A DNA stretch of 64,000 nt from Tachypleus tridentatus (lineage: Eukaryota > Arthropoda > Merostomata > Xiphosura > Limulidae). The stretch is taken from NCBI RefSeq assembly GCF_004210375.1, contig NC_134829.1, positions 30,954,034 to 31,018,033 of the forward strand, read 5' to 3'. Every line of letters starts with the position of its first letter. Positions within the stretch are counted from its first letter, which is position 1. A program made the translations under genes and the position numbers. This document shows positions 34,177 to 45,336 of this stretch, piece by piece. Below the pieces are notes generated by a model. That model was not told the DNA's origin. It did not search any database and worked only from the letters and a program-made list of their open reading frames with translations.

Positions 34177-34877
34177 AGGAAAGAGAAATAATTTCGGTAC
34201 CCACTGACCCCACCCACCATGGAGCCCTACAAGGGGACGCACTACAAAGTCATGCCAGGACAATGCAGCAACGTCAGGGTTTCGTGAGCACTATACCCAA
34301 ACACCAGCATCAGGCATAATGTCCACAACACCTGTTGAGAACTTCCAACACTGGTACTTGGTTGACTCTAGCCCAAGTGGACCAGTTGATTGACTCAAGG
34401 GGAGCCACCCAAAGGCCACCAGTCTACAGGAATTCAAGGCCAAAGTGGTGTGTTAGGGTTGGACCCCTCAACCACCAGGATCCTCTCCTTCCATTCATGG
34501 GTCGCCACGCATGGCAAACACGTGGGTGGATGTTTAGATCCCAGAGAAGGTAGCCAGACAGAACAGAACCTTCCCTTGGAGGTCCCCTCAACACGAACAG
34601 CAATCCACACCGAGGGGTAATTCATTTCTGAACAAGTTTATTGACATAACTAGTTAGATCACATGGCAATGCAAATATATTGTGTATGCATTACAGTTAT
34701 GCAGATATGGCTGAGTTTAAGATTCATAATGTAATAAATACAAAGGTAAATCAAACACAAAAAGCACAGTGCCACAACAGGGGTAACTGAGAAAGATTAT
34801 AATCACACCAAACTGCAATAATTGTGACAATGAAATATTTCAAAAACTGCTTTGGCAATAAATCAGCCTTAACAATA

Positions 34878-35279
34878 TCAAATACACATTGCTTTGTTCA
34901 GACAGCTTGAATAAATTTCCTGAAATTCAAGTTTGATTATGTTGAGATCACTTTGACTTAGAACATAGCGGCGAGCACGACTGCCTTGCACAGTAGGTGC
35001 ACTTATCAGAGAAATATGTTGGAAAGGAATCCAGCTTTCATCTTTACGTGACCTTATAGGCCATGAGAAAAGTTCATTCCTTGATGTCTTCATAAATGAC
35101 ACCAACACATCGGAATGTCCATCTGATCTATCTTTTATGTTTCCCATATACCATTCATGATCGTATATGCATGCCGCATATTTCCCTGGCTGATAATTGT
35201 CAATGCTATCATTAGACTCTATTTGAGCTGCTGCAGCATCACTTTCACAGCTACTACCAACAATTACAACTGTGTACAC
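34878..35279 (-). pseudogene. C-terminal protein remnant of the long-TIR DNA element
   Basis: A 133-codon open frame whose residues include YQPGKYAACIYDHEWYMGNI, DVLVSFMKTS, ELFSWPIRSRKDESWIPF and SARRYVL-like text (GSRARRYVLSQSDLN). The pattern, an SH3/Tudor-like beta unit followed by F-x-W-P and D-x-x-W, occurs at the C-terminus of many transposon-encoded proteins in invertebrates. That comparison is from memory. The upstream catalytic part is missing from this copy. It lies between LINE B and the right inverted arm, reading inward from that arm. Confidence 0.45.
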
Positions 35280-35559
35280 ATCATCACCTTCTCATGTACT
35301 ATTTGTTGGTAGAGTGAGGAATAAAGCTATGATGTGACCTGATACCTGACACAGTTTAACATTTTTCATAGCACTCAAGTAGATCAAACTTTACACAATT
35401 CTGCAGGACTGATTCCTGATTGACAAAAAGAACTGAATGCCCTGAATGTGGTCCTTTGCCCAGTGGTACATATCAGAGACACTTAAAATTTGATAATTTA
35501 TTATTTTACACAACCTTGCTTTTTTGAAGATCATGTTCAGAGATGTAAGAACATATGGT

Positions 35560-36389
35560 AAAGGCTGATTAGAATATTTCAATGGGATTCATCAATTATT
35601 TCACAATTGTAAGGATATATTTGCACACAGTAAATAACACACCTGAATTGAAGTTTTTTTTTCAAGTAAAAAACATATGGTCAGAGGATACTTTAAAAAA
35701 ATTATAACTCAAAAAGTAGGTTGAACACCATCTTGATTTTTTTGTAGATCATATTCAGAGATGTAAGAATATATGGTAAAATTCTGAAAAGACTGAATAA
35801 CTGGTGACATGGTCAAACTGTGGCCTGAAGTAGGACTATTTTTATCTAAATCATGAAAAGTTGCATGCAACTAATGTTTTTACAGGAGATCTAATAGACT
35901 TTTAATTACAACAATTGTTGATTTATTAACTGATATGTTATAGGAAATTAGAAAACAAAATTCACCTTTGTATCATATTACGTCTCAGAGCTGTGGCTTA
36001 TTAAATAAACCAATGTTTTTTTATAATTTTGGTTTTCAGGTGATTTTACAGCCTCACTATAAAAATCCTAAGAGAGATAAACTTGGTTTGAAACCATTTT
36101 GAATTCTGTGAGATTAATTCAGTCAGTGTAGCAAATTTCAGCCTTCTACCACCATTACTCTTGCAGCTTTAAGCAGCCAAAGTTGCCTGAAAATGAATTT
36201 GCCAAAAATAACAAAAAATTAATTAAATTTTAGAGGGCTGTAAATCAGAAACTATTAGAGATATTGATCTAATCTTTGGCAGTTTTTCATTATGTGGGTA
36301 GATGAGCACATGTGAATTTTTTCAAGGCATTCTAAGGGGGTCACCTGGAAAATGTTACAAAATATGGATGATTTGACATGGAATGACCT
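35560..36389. repeat. Right terminal inverted repeat of the long-TIR element
   Basis: Reverse complement of 27481-28301. Next to its inner edge, a 45-bp phrase (agatcatgttcagagatgta) repeats a segment inside the arm at about 35745 (agatcatattcagagatgta), a small internal duplication. Confidence 0.9.
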
Positions 36390-36394
36390 ATTAA

Positions 36395-36850
36395 AAGACT
36401 TTTTAAACAAAAATCCAGATTTTTCTAGTTAAGTGCTTTTACTGAAGATTTACTTGTGAATGTACAAAGACAGAGTGCAACTCAAATTCTAACTTGTCAG
36501 AGTGGAGGATGAGTTTAACGTTAAGATTAAAAATTTTTTTTTCATCTTATAAAGTTTCACTCACAATAATACTATATTTTATCTGATATTTTCTCCACTT
36601 TAACACTATACAGACTTTGTTGATTGGACTTCTTTTTTTGGGGTAGTTACAAGAGTGAAATAAATCTGAGTTATGATATTTCTTTCTAAAATAACTAAAG
36701 ATTGTAACAGAAAATTCCAGTTAGTTATCCTAAACAGCATACTACCTGTAATTTTATTTGTTTTATTGCTCTTTGAATCATGTAACTAACATCTCACAAT
36801 GAAAGCAGTAAGGATAAGAACTGAATGAAGTAAACCCACAAGGTACTCAA
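36395..36850 (+). repeat. Family X interspersed repeat, partial copy
   Basis: Diverged member of an unclassified repeat family seen repeatedly in the ILKAP introns. Shared phrases include the gttaagattaaaaat block, the ttatctgatattttctccac block and the gtgaaataaatctgag block. Its left part is replaced by the long-TIR element. Confidence 0.5.
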
Positions 36851-37195
36851 CAATTGTACACCCAGAGAATTTTTTCTTCAGTATTTAACCTCATGAGTTT
36901 CTACTTTTTACATTTCAGTTACTTTCATAACAATAAATAAAAAACATACCTGAAGAACTGGAAATTTAGTAACTAAGTTGGGCTGTTTTTTTTTATTCTG
37001 TCAGTACTATGGTGAAACTTAACCATATCTTCTAATGATATTACTACTAACTAATATACCTTTTATTTATTTAAAATCATTAACAATGAACACAAAACAA
37101 ACAACATACTATAACTATTATAACTCAAGTCTTTTCAATACAAGACCAGTAGATTACACTGACCTTATTACCTCAATATAATTAAGTTTCCACAA

Positions 37196-37960
37196 TATAA
37201 CATTTCATATGATAAGTGAATCTTCATAAAATTTGGCAAACTTTCAGTAGACATTACAAGTCTTTTGCATATAAAGAGACAGATTTTCAGTTAAATATTT
37301 TTACTAATGAATTGTCAGTGAAGATATGGAGTCAAAGGAGCTGACTACTCCATGTGCAAATGATTTTCATGTTAAAATTAATGCTTTTCTTTATCTGAAA
37401 ATGTTCATATTTATTTTGTAAAATCTCCTAAATAAATATCAAACTTTGTTTGCCAGTTAAACTTTATATTCTAACTGTTATTTTCTCTACCCTAACTCTG
37501 TATTAGCTTGGTTGATTTAAATAGCCTTGTAACCATCATGTAAAAATATGAAATAAATCTAAATAACCCCTTTTCTGTTTATCCTAATTAACTTAAGGCT
37601 CATAACAGTTCAGATATATGACTAACTAACAGTCCTGCCATAATAATTGGAAATCACTTGGTGAATGCATAGTTCATATTATTATATCAAATGACATAAC
37701 TCACAAGCTGCTTACAGGCATGCTCTGTGGAGAATTATCAAATTTAATACAAGTTACTTTTCAATTTTAGTTACTTTTATAAAAATAAAAATACACAGAA
37801 AAAACAAGAAATATAGTATTTGCCTTTGTCTTCAGTTGCTGACAAAAATTTGGACTGACTTACAATGTAATAGAAACAATGCTATATAATGGATTATTTG
37901 ACAGACGGCAGACAAAAATTAATGACAATCTGAGAGGACATGACAGCTGGATGCAGCAAG
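37196..37960 (+). repeat. Family X interspersed repeat copy
   Basis: Aligns with 48180-48860: aactttcagtagacattaca, the ttttcatgttaaaattaatg block, gttattttctctaccctaac, and the downstream cttaaggctcataac segment. No coding capacity, no terminal repeats recognised. Orientation defined by the copy at 42578. Confidence 0.6.
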
Positions 37961-38899
37961 TTGATTTGACTTTCTAGTTTACATCTTTATAAACGAGTAA
38001 GACTGAATGCTATAAAATTAGACTTTGCCTTAGTAATAATTATATTATAATAAGAAATTAAGTAGCTCAATACTAGGAGAAAATGAGAATTTTTCAAAAT
38101 TACATTTTCTTACAAAATTAAAACTTGCATAACATTCAAATTTGGTTTATAAATTACATTTAGATGTCTAATTTAATCAGTACCGTTATAATTCAGCAGT
38201 TTAAGTAAATTTTAAATTTAACTCTGTAAAAGGTAATGAGGTGCACTCTCGTTACAGGAAGGTCAAAGTGTGCATGCGTGTCATGACGTTTTAGAGTATT
38301 ACATTTAAAATTTAACTAGACCATTTTATTATCATAGAATATGATTACACTTGGCAAAACATAGTTAATAATATAAAGTTTAAAACGTTTTAAGTTCTTA
38401 ATTTTATAGAGAAATATTAATAAAATCCCATCCTGGTGTGAGAATTGTGATATTTGTTCTTTAGGTAACTTTTCTCTAATTTATTTCCCACCCATTCAAG
38501 AAAAATGAAATTTAATCTAAATTATTATTGTTATCACTCAGGCAAAGTATAAACTTTATAGCTTTCAATCTTATTTCATAAAGGAGCTATAAAATAGAAA
38601 ATCAGAACCTCTTAACATGCCCTCTCTTTCACACACTGCTAATGGTTCTGGTATTTAATACTAAATAATAGAACAATAATAATAAATAATAGAAAGACAA
38701 AATTTTAATCTATTTTTACAGATAATTATCTGTTTCACTTCCACTTCAATCTTTATTCCAACGAGTTAAACATCAATAAGATTAGCTGATGGCTCTTACT
38801 GCATAGTTAGAAAGCTAGAAAAATTATGATAGCTACCAGATATTATCATCTTTTTACATATTATCATGTGATTTGGGGTGTATTATTTAAATAAAACAT

Positions 38900-39480
38900 T
38901 ATTTAGTAAAGTTGTATATTTGGTAGGCAATATTTCTTGTTTTTCATGTTTATTTATTATTATAAAAGTAACTAAAATGTAAAAATAGGGATATTTTAGG
39001 TTAGTTAATATTAGATAAATAATAGTAATATAATAAATATGGTTCATGAGGCATGCAAACAAACTGCATGTAGGTAACATAATTTAATAATATAACTTGA
39101 GCTGCACATGCCCAAGTGATCCACAACTAATTGTGTAACAGATAGTAGTTACAATTTAAAAAAGCAATAACACAATAAAAATTAATTATCAATAAATATA
39201 TACTGTTACAATCTTAAACATATTTAGGGTAAACTAATGTAGTTTCATGTTTAGTTTGTTAAAAATACTTAACTAAATATGATTCTTTGTATGTGAAAGT
39301 CTTATAATATTAGATGTCGAGTTTTATGAAGATATACACACTATAGTGAAAATTGGAACGTATTAAATCTATAGAAACTAAATGAGTACAAAGAGGTCAA
39401 GTGGTCAGTTAAACTGACTGAGCCTGCACTGAAAGAGTTAAATAGCCTGTGCCTTACACAGTTTGCTAGGGTAACATGAG
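38900..39480 (-). repeat. Family X interspersed repeat copy, inverted
   Basis: Minus-orientation member ending near 39430 in the characteristic edge aactgactgagcctgcactg. It shares ttataaaagtaactaaaatg and atgtaaaaatagggatattt with the copy at 53.3-55.0 kb. Adjacent to the next inverted copy at 39480-40180. Confidence 0.6.
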
Positions 39481-40180
39481 CTACACATTCAACAAGTGAT
39501 TTACAACTTGTGTCAAGGAATTATTAAGTTACATACAGTTCAAAGGACTATAAAAAATAAAATCTAAGTATGAACAGATAATACTGCTACAAAATTTAAG
39601 CTGTTTAGGATACATCAATGTTACAATATGAAGTCATTATAGAAAGAAGAAAAGGATAATTTAGATTTATTTCATATTTTTTACGGTGGTTACACATTTA
39701 GTCAAATTGACCAGCACTATTCAGAGTTAGGATAGTGAAAATAACATGATATATATAAGTTTACTGAAAATAACATGAAATATACAAGTTTACTCAAAAA
39801 AACAGTTTGAAATTTAATTAGAAGGTTTTAGAGAATGTACAAATGAAATCTGACAATTTTCAGATGAATAAAAGTATTTTTAACATTAACATGAAATCAT
39901 TTTTCACTCAGAGCAGTAAACATTTTTACTCCATATATTTACAGAGAAATATTAAAATACTTCATTAAAAAATTATTATTTTTAGTCCACAAAACACTCT
40001 TGATGCTTATTGAAAACTTGTGAAATTTTGTTAAGATACACAGAACACATTAGAAGTTATAGTATTAAAACTATATAGGTCAATCTGGGGTCACAAACTT
40101 AGTTGATATGACCAAACCCACAGTAAGAGAGTTGACCAAAATGTAGAGAGAGGGTTAAGGCATAAGTACCTTAACACAAT
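39481..40180 (-). repeat. Family X interspersed repeat copy, inverted
   Basis: A second minus-orientation copy: gttagtagttcaaagg-type start, central taatttagatttatttcat, and an edge near 40080-40160 with gttgatatgaccaaacccac and gagagggttaaggc. Diverged from its neighbour, so the two are separate insertions or an old duplication. Confidence 0.55.
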
Positions 40181-40867
40181 TTACTAAAAAGTACCTTAAA
40201 ATAATGAACATGCTTCTCTAAATTTGGCAACAGTAATTTTAATGTGCATGTAAAATAAGTAAAAATTTCTATTACAAAGAAGGTAGCACTATAAATTGCT
40301 TAATAAATTATAACTCTGCCTTTCTATTGATCATAAACAGCATAAAAACATCCAACAGAGGAATTTTAAATGAAAGGATGTGATAGGAGAGCGTGGTGTG
40401 TTTAAATTTCCTGGTTTTTATATCCCTAATCAAAGGTTTAAAGACTATAAGAATTTGATTATACCTCAGTAATATCTATACAATGAATAACTTATGTTAA
40501 GCTCACGTCACAGATTACTCAAGAGAAACTGATAATGGTCAAGCTGGAACAAACAAATGCCGTATTACATATACAAGCAGAGATCTTTCTATCTGCACTT
40601 TTATCGACCCATATTAAGAGGATTAAACATTGTTTACTGGTTTGATCACAGTTATATGTATGTAGCTTGCTTTGATCAGAAGTAAATATTTTTATTCATT
40701 TATCCAAGTTTGGTGTAATTCTAATTACAACTAAATTTCAAGTAGTATATTGCACTTTTGTTTGTCATATGAAAATGAAGCTAGGATTTCATACTTTATC
40801 TCTGTATTACTACAAATTTAAATATTTTAAGCTTAATATATTACACATTCATTACAAGTTTACCCAC

Positions 40868-41069
40868 TTGTATATCAGCCAGGACTTTCTGGACTACTTC
40901 ATCTGATGTAAATACTTTCCAAAGGCCATCACATGCTAAAAGCAAAAATCTGTCATTATCAGTAAGTTGACATCTTCTCACATCAGGCAAACTGATTACT
41001 CCTGCAGTCTTGAACTGACCATCACCTATAGATCTAGACACTTCCAAAACTCCAAGTACTCTACCATCC
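40868..41069 (-). CDS. ILKAP-like PP2C phosphatase, exon with catalytic DG motif
   Basis: A 202-bp exon giving 67 codons after a split lysine codon: DGRVLGVLEVSRSIGDGQFK, then VRRCQLTDNDRFLLLACDGL and WKVFTSDEVVQKVLADIQ. The LACDG aspartate coordinates the catalytic metal in PP2C enzymes, and LEVSRSIGD is the conserved PP2C motif as worded in ILKAP orthologues. The acceptor is atatatttag. The donor that keeps phase is CAA|GTGGGT; a competing GTAAAC 4 bp downstream would lead into an immediate stop in the last exon. It is joined to 41958-42079 (phase 2) upstream and 21747-21896 (phase 0) downstream. Confidence 0.95.
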
Positions 41070-41381
41070 CTAAATATATAGTATTATGCTTTAATCAATT
41101 GAGCTTTCTGTTACAACAATGAAAATTCAATTTAAATTACATTTGTTTTAAAGAGTTCACTGAAAAGTTTAATTGTAATTTGCAATTTGCTAATGCTTTA
41201 AATGAAAAACAATTTACAAGCAGGATACTGATACTGTAACACTATAAAATGAAAATAGATTTTAGTTTTGTCATCAATATACAGTAATTTCATCTACCTA
41301 AATATATAATACACAGCATCACATCTACCAACAACCTGAATGTAATAAAATTAAATTACTATAGTTTCTAAATCAAAATGG

Positions 41382-41501
41382 TTTGGTTTCTTTGTTTTTG
41401 AATTTCTCTCAGCTACACCAGGGCTATCTGTGCTAGTCATCCCTAATTTAGCAGTGTAAAACTAGAAGGAAAGTAACTAGTCATCACCACCCACTGCCAA
41501 A
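41382..41501 (-). mobile_element. SINE family 1, 3' fragment
   Basis: Only the tail half is present, on the minus strand: ttctctcagctacaccaggg, agtcatccctaatttagcag, and gtcatcaccacccactgcca, stopping within the body. It lies in the 888-bp ILKAP intron between exons 41958-42079 and 40868-41069. Confidence 0.8.
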
Positions 41502-41957
41502 AGTAAAACATGAAAGAATTTGGTACTTTTAGAACTTTAACTAATTAACCAAAAAATATCCAGGCAAGAGACCTCTACGGTGTGTGTACAATCATTCAAT
41601 TTCTCAATTAAATGTATGAATGATATTTGTGGTATGTACAGTCATCCATGTGTCTAAACTGAAAGTATAGAGTGTATTTAGCAACATAATACCTTGAACC
41701 CACTACTACAATGAAACAGGATTTTAGACTGTGTCTAAAGAAATACTTTTATGATTCTTGACCATCAGAATCGACTTTAACAAAAACAATATATTAGGCT
41801 AAATGTTAAAAATTCTATTTCACATTACTTGTGTTATAATACAAAAATAATACACTTTAAAAGCTTCTATTATTTTACTGTGCTCATAGATAAATTTCAA
41901 GAATCTCACAAAATGAAAACAAAATGTTGTATAGTAAAACACTATTATAAACATTAC

Positions 41958-42079
41958 TTGACATAACCACCAGCTTTTTGAATCCTCATTCTTTCTTCAT
42001 AGTCTGTAGGTGAATGGTCTTTGCTGAGAGGAATTGCAGTATATCTCATATTTTGTTCATTATACCTGCATAGGATTGC
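41958..42079 (-). CDS. ILKAP-like PP2C phosphatase, internal exon
   Basis: A 122-bp exon encoding AILCRYNEQNMRYTAIPLSK then DHSPTDYEERMRIQKAGGYV plus two bases of a lysine codon. The wording matches the ILKAP block that reads AILCRYNE...LSKEHNPTQYEERMRIQKAGG in vertebrates; this block follows the GDS strand and carries the PP2C D/E-H-x-P-x-x-x-E-E-x-R-I motif. The acceptor is tattttccag and the donor AA|GTAATG. It enters in phase 0 from the 45155-45336 exon and leaves in phase 2. No substitutions disrupt the motif. Confidence 0.95.
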
Positions 42080-42342
42080 CTGGAAAATACATGAAACTTC
42101 AGACAGAAAAACTCTTGTCACTAATGTTATCTTTTTTCCCCCCTTTATGGGAGTACTCTGATGAGAAAGAGACATCTTTGTTCTAGAAATCACAATACTG
42201 AAGTCCTACTAAGCTAATAGTTTATAGTTAAATGTGCCATCAGTATTAACACAACACAAATTAATAAAATGCATCATAAAGTGAAAAAGGCAAGAAGAAG
42301 ATTGATTATTTAGAGAATCTCAGCATCAAAATATCTTACCAA

Positions 42343-42484
42343 CATGTACTGAAAGAAATGTATTACCCACATGTACTGAAAGAAATGTACTAAATGTATT
42401 ACCCAAATGTACTGAAAGAAATGTACTAAATGTATCACCCACATGTACTGAAAGAAATGTACTAAATATCTTACTCACATGTAC
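42343..42484. repeat. Short tandem repeat, ~36-bp unit, about four copies
   Basis: Repeats of acatgtactgaaagaaatg followed by tactaaatgtattaccc; the first unit is shortened. Located in the 3.1-kb ILKAP intron. Confidence 0.85.
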
Positions 42485-42577
42485 ATGTGAAATGTAGTAA
42501 ATACGTCTTTGACAGCATTATAGAAACATAATTTATACACACATACACAGCCTTAGAAACACATTGCATTGTGTTTT

Positions 42578-43800
42578 AACTCTCTCAACACAGGCTCAGT
42601 CAGTTTGACCTACCACATGATCTCTTTGTATACATTTAAAGCCTCTATAGTTCTATAGATTAATACTTCTAATTTTCAAAATAGCATGGATATGTTCACA
42701 AAATTTGACAGTCTAATATTAGAAGTCTATGACGTAAAAAATATATTTTAAATGAAGTATTTTTTAATAAAATAAAACAAATATTAATCCATGCATATAC
42801 TGACTATTTGTAACAAATCAGTCCGTACGTAAAATAATTTTCATGTTAAGATTAAAAATACTTTTTCTAATCTCACAAATCTCAAATTTCCTTTATATAA
42901 TCTAACTCCTCTAAATCTTTGACAGACCTCATACCAACAAAAATTTAAATCTAAATAAATCTACATTACACCTTTTTTCTTTGTAGAATGACTTCAAACT
43001 GTGACATGAAGCTATATTTGTTTATCCAAAGTAGCTTTAAATTAACAACAGGATTTCTAATTAAATCTTGTTTTATTGCCTTTTTGATTGCCCTTTGAAC
43101 CATGTCTGACTACTATCTGCACCATTATAAGTGCAGCTCATTTCATGCTACCAAATTACACTATCTATGAGCAACTACAAGTTGTGTGCTTAACAAAACA
43201 TTATTATTATTATCATTTAATTTTATTTTATATAATCATAACTAACCTAAAAAGATCCCTATTTTTACATTTCAGCAAGTTTTATATTAATAAACAATAA
43301 ATAACATACTTATCCAATATTCTTTCTTGCTGTTAAATGTTGATGATACTTAACCATACGTTTCTAAAACTAATGCATTTGTGTAATTAAAAAATGAGCC
43401 AAAGAACATAAACTAATAACATGGAAAAAAAAAAGATAATTTCCAATAACTCTCAAAATTTTTAGAGCTTTCTAACTATGCAAAAATAACCTTTATAAAT
43501 TCACTCAAGCTAGTCATTAGTTTTCCTGTAGAATCACAGCTGGTACTTTTGAGTAAATCTGATAATTATCTGTTCAAAACATAACATTATACACTATTAT
43601 TTGATAGATGAAAACCTTGACTTTCTATCGATTATAAGTAATGCACTTAAACATAAGAGAGAACTACTAACACATCCTGAAAGAGAGAATGAGACAGGTA
43701 GGTGTGACAAAAGAGACGTGATTTTATATTTGATAGCTCTGTAACTAAACAAAGGTTATAAATATTATGGTTTGCCTGAGCAATGATAATTTTATAGTAT
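42578..43800 (+). repeat. Family X interspersed repeat, long copy
   Basis: The longest forward copy. It starts with ctcaacacaggctcagtcag and runs through ttttcatgttaagattaaaa, cctaaaaagatccctatttt and aaaaccttgactttctatcg. The reverse complements of these phrases are found in order at 53.3-55.0 kb. No protein, long terminal repeat or inverted end was recognised. It provides the empty-site comparison for the small insertion at 48573-48666 (cttcaaactgtgacatgaag). Confidence 0.6.
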
Positions 43801-44587
43801 GTAATTTCTTTTCAGTTTTATACATTTTGGAGGGGTGGTGTATAAAATAGGGAAGATGGCCTCGGATAATATGACGTGGTATACAAAGAAAATTCAGGAT
43901 TTTTTGAAATATTGTGTCTTGTACAATTAAGATCTTAAAGCTTGTATACTATTAAGATATGGATTATTAGCTTAGATTTTATGCTATACTAATTGGTATA
44001 ACATAAACAAATAGTAATCTAATAAAATTCTGAATGTAAAACACTGCTTTTCATGCAAATGGATAACAAAAATAACATCTGAACCACTATCATGTCTCTC
44101 ATATTCAAGTTGGCCTGATGAGCCCTGGCATTGGATATAAATATAGTTTGGTTAAAATTATTATACTTTCATTTTTACTTTCAATCTTAAGTTCTTAGAA
44201 TGACACAAAACTGAGTTTATATATTTTCAAATTACATTTCATATATAATAAAAACATGACAATTTGTTGAAAGCTTCTATAAAAGGATTATTTATCTACG
44301 TGTTTTATTTCATCAATGACAGATAGTACTAATTTCCTTCAAAAGGAAGTTTCAATAAGATAAAAGTTAATTTCTTTTACATGAAGATTTACAACTTATA
44401 AAAACTGCTTTGAAGATCTTTACAAGAACTGCTCATACAACAATTAAAACATGTCAAAAAGTAATACCCACGTTTCATACCTCTTCTGACTATTGTGTAG
44501 GAACTGTTTACATAGTTTCTGTTAAGCAACAGTTACATTTGTAACACACACACACATTAAAAAAAAAAAGAGATGGAGAATTTAAAA

Positions 44588-45026
44588 ATTAAACAGGTTA
44601 CACATCACTGTCACTATACCTTCCAAAATTAAACAGGTTACACATCACTGTCACTACACCTTCCAACATTAAACAGGTTACACATCACTGTCACTACACC
44701 TTCCAACATCAAACAGGTTACACATCACTGTCACTACACCTTCCAACATTAAACAGGTTACACATCACTGTCACTACACCTTCCAACATTAAACAGGTTA
44801 CACATCACTGTCACTACACCTTCCAACATTAAACAGGTTACACATCACTGTCACTACACCTTCCAACATTAAACAGGTTACATCACTGTCACTACACCTT
44901 CAACATTAAACAGGTTACACATCACTGTCACTACACCTTCCAACATTAAACAGGTTACACATCACTGTCACTACACCTTCCAACATTAAACAGGTTACAC
45001 ATCACTGTCACTACACCTTCCAACAT
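44588..45026. repeat. Tandem repeat, 40-bp unit, about 11 copies, next to an ILKAP exon
   Basis: The unit contains attaaacaggttacacatca followed by ctgtcactacaccttccaac. Copies are nearly identical, with one unit two bases short and one lacking a C. The array ends only about 130 bp from the ILKAP exon 45155-45336 on the intron side, just downstream of its donor in transcription sense. Confidence 0.95.
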
Positions 45027-45154
45027 TTACAAATAAAGTTCAAGATTGTTTATGTTTCATCCTATTTGCACATGTAACTAAAATGTTAAATATAAATAGA
45101 ATGTGGAATTTTGTGTAAAATGTGCAATGTTATAAGAGACTGAGACACTTTTAC

Positions 45155-45336
45155 CTTGCTATCACCAAGATTGGCTATGTATAAAGTATTGTTGATAGCT
45201 AAAACAGTAATGGCTGTGGTACCATCTTTCCATGAGGGCTTGTGTTTTGAGGCTTCTTTAAGGAATTCTTCATCTGTCTTCTTGAAAGTCTCTATTAAAC
45301 AACGCTTGATTTCTTTTTCTACCTGGGTCAGGTCCC
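45155..45336 (-). CDS. ILKAP-like PP2C phosphatase, internal exon (GDS motif)
   Basis: A 182-bp exon completing a split glycine codon and encoding DLTQVEKEIKRCLIETFKKT, DEEFLKEASKHKPSWKDGTT and AITVLAINNTLYIANLGDSK. WKDGTTA and ANLGDSK are PP2C core motifs, and the TFKKTDEEFLKEAS helix is worded as in ILKAP. The acceptor is catgtcatag at 45337-45338; an alternative cctgacccag 14 bp inside would break phase with the upstream exon. The donor is AAG|GTAAAA. The upstream frame with an apparent ATG at 45364 is intron, not a start. Confidence 0.95.

Larger units (their letters stand above)
28357..34617 (-). mobile_element. LINE copy B: full-length non-LTR retrotransposon (EN-RT-RNase H)
   Basis: A 6.26-kb element on the minus strand: 5' untranslated region (34177-34617), ORF1, ORF2 with endonuclease, reverse transcriptase and RNase H, then a repeat-rich 3' region ending in a (TTGA)n/(AATC)n tail. 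A 14-bp target duplication with one mismatch, taattcacttctga at 28343-28356 and taattcatttctga at 34618-34631, brackets it. It inserted inside the long-TIR DNA element, itself within an ILKAP intron. Domain content places it in the I/Jockey-related group. Frameshifts in both ORFs and mutated RT catalytic residues show it is dead. Confidence 0.93.
27481..36389. mobile_element. DNA transposon with ~0.82-kb terminal inverted repeats, split by LINE B
   Basis: The ends are agggtcattccatgtcaaat on the left and the inverse of aggtcattccatgtcaaat on the right. The inverted arms run 27481-28301 and 35560-36389. Removing the nested LINE leaves an element of about 2.6 kb with a single recognisable open frame (34878-35279). 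The long arms and a reduced interior suggest a non-autonomous or deleted derivative. I could not establish a target duplication or a superfamily. Confidence 0.7.

Noticed and set aside
27474..36394. Assigning the long-TIR element to a named superfamily by a target duplication
   Set aside because: The flanks (gcatt on the left, attaaa on the right) do not give a clean duplication, and no catalytic domain is left.
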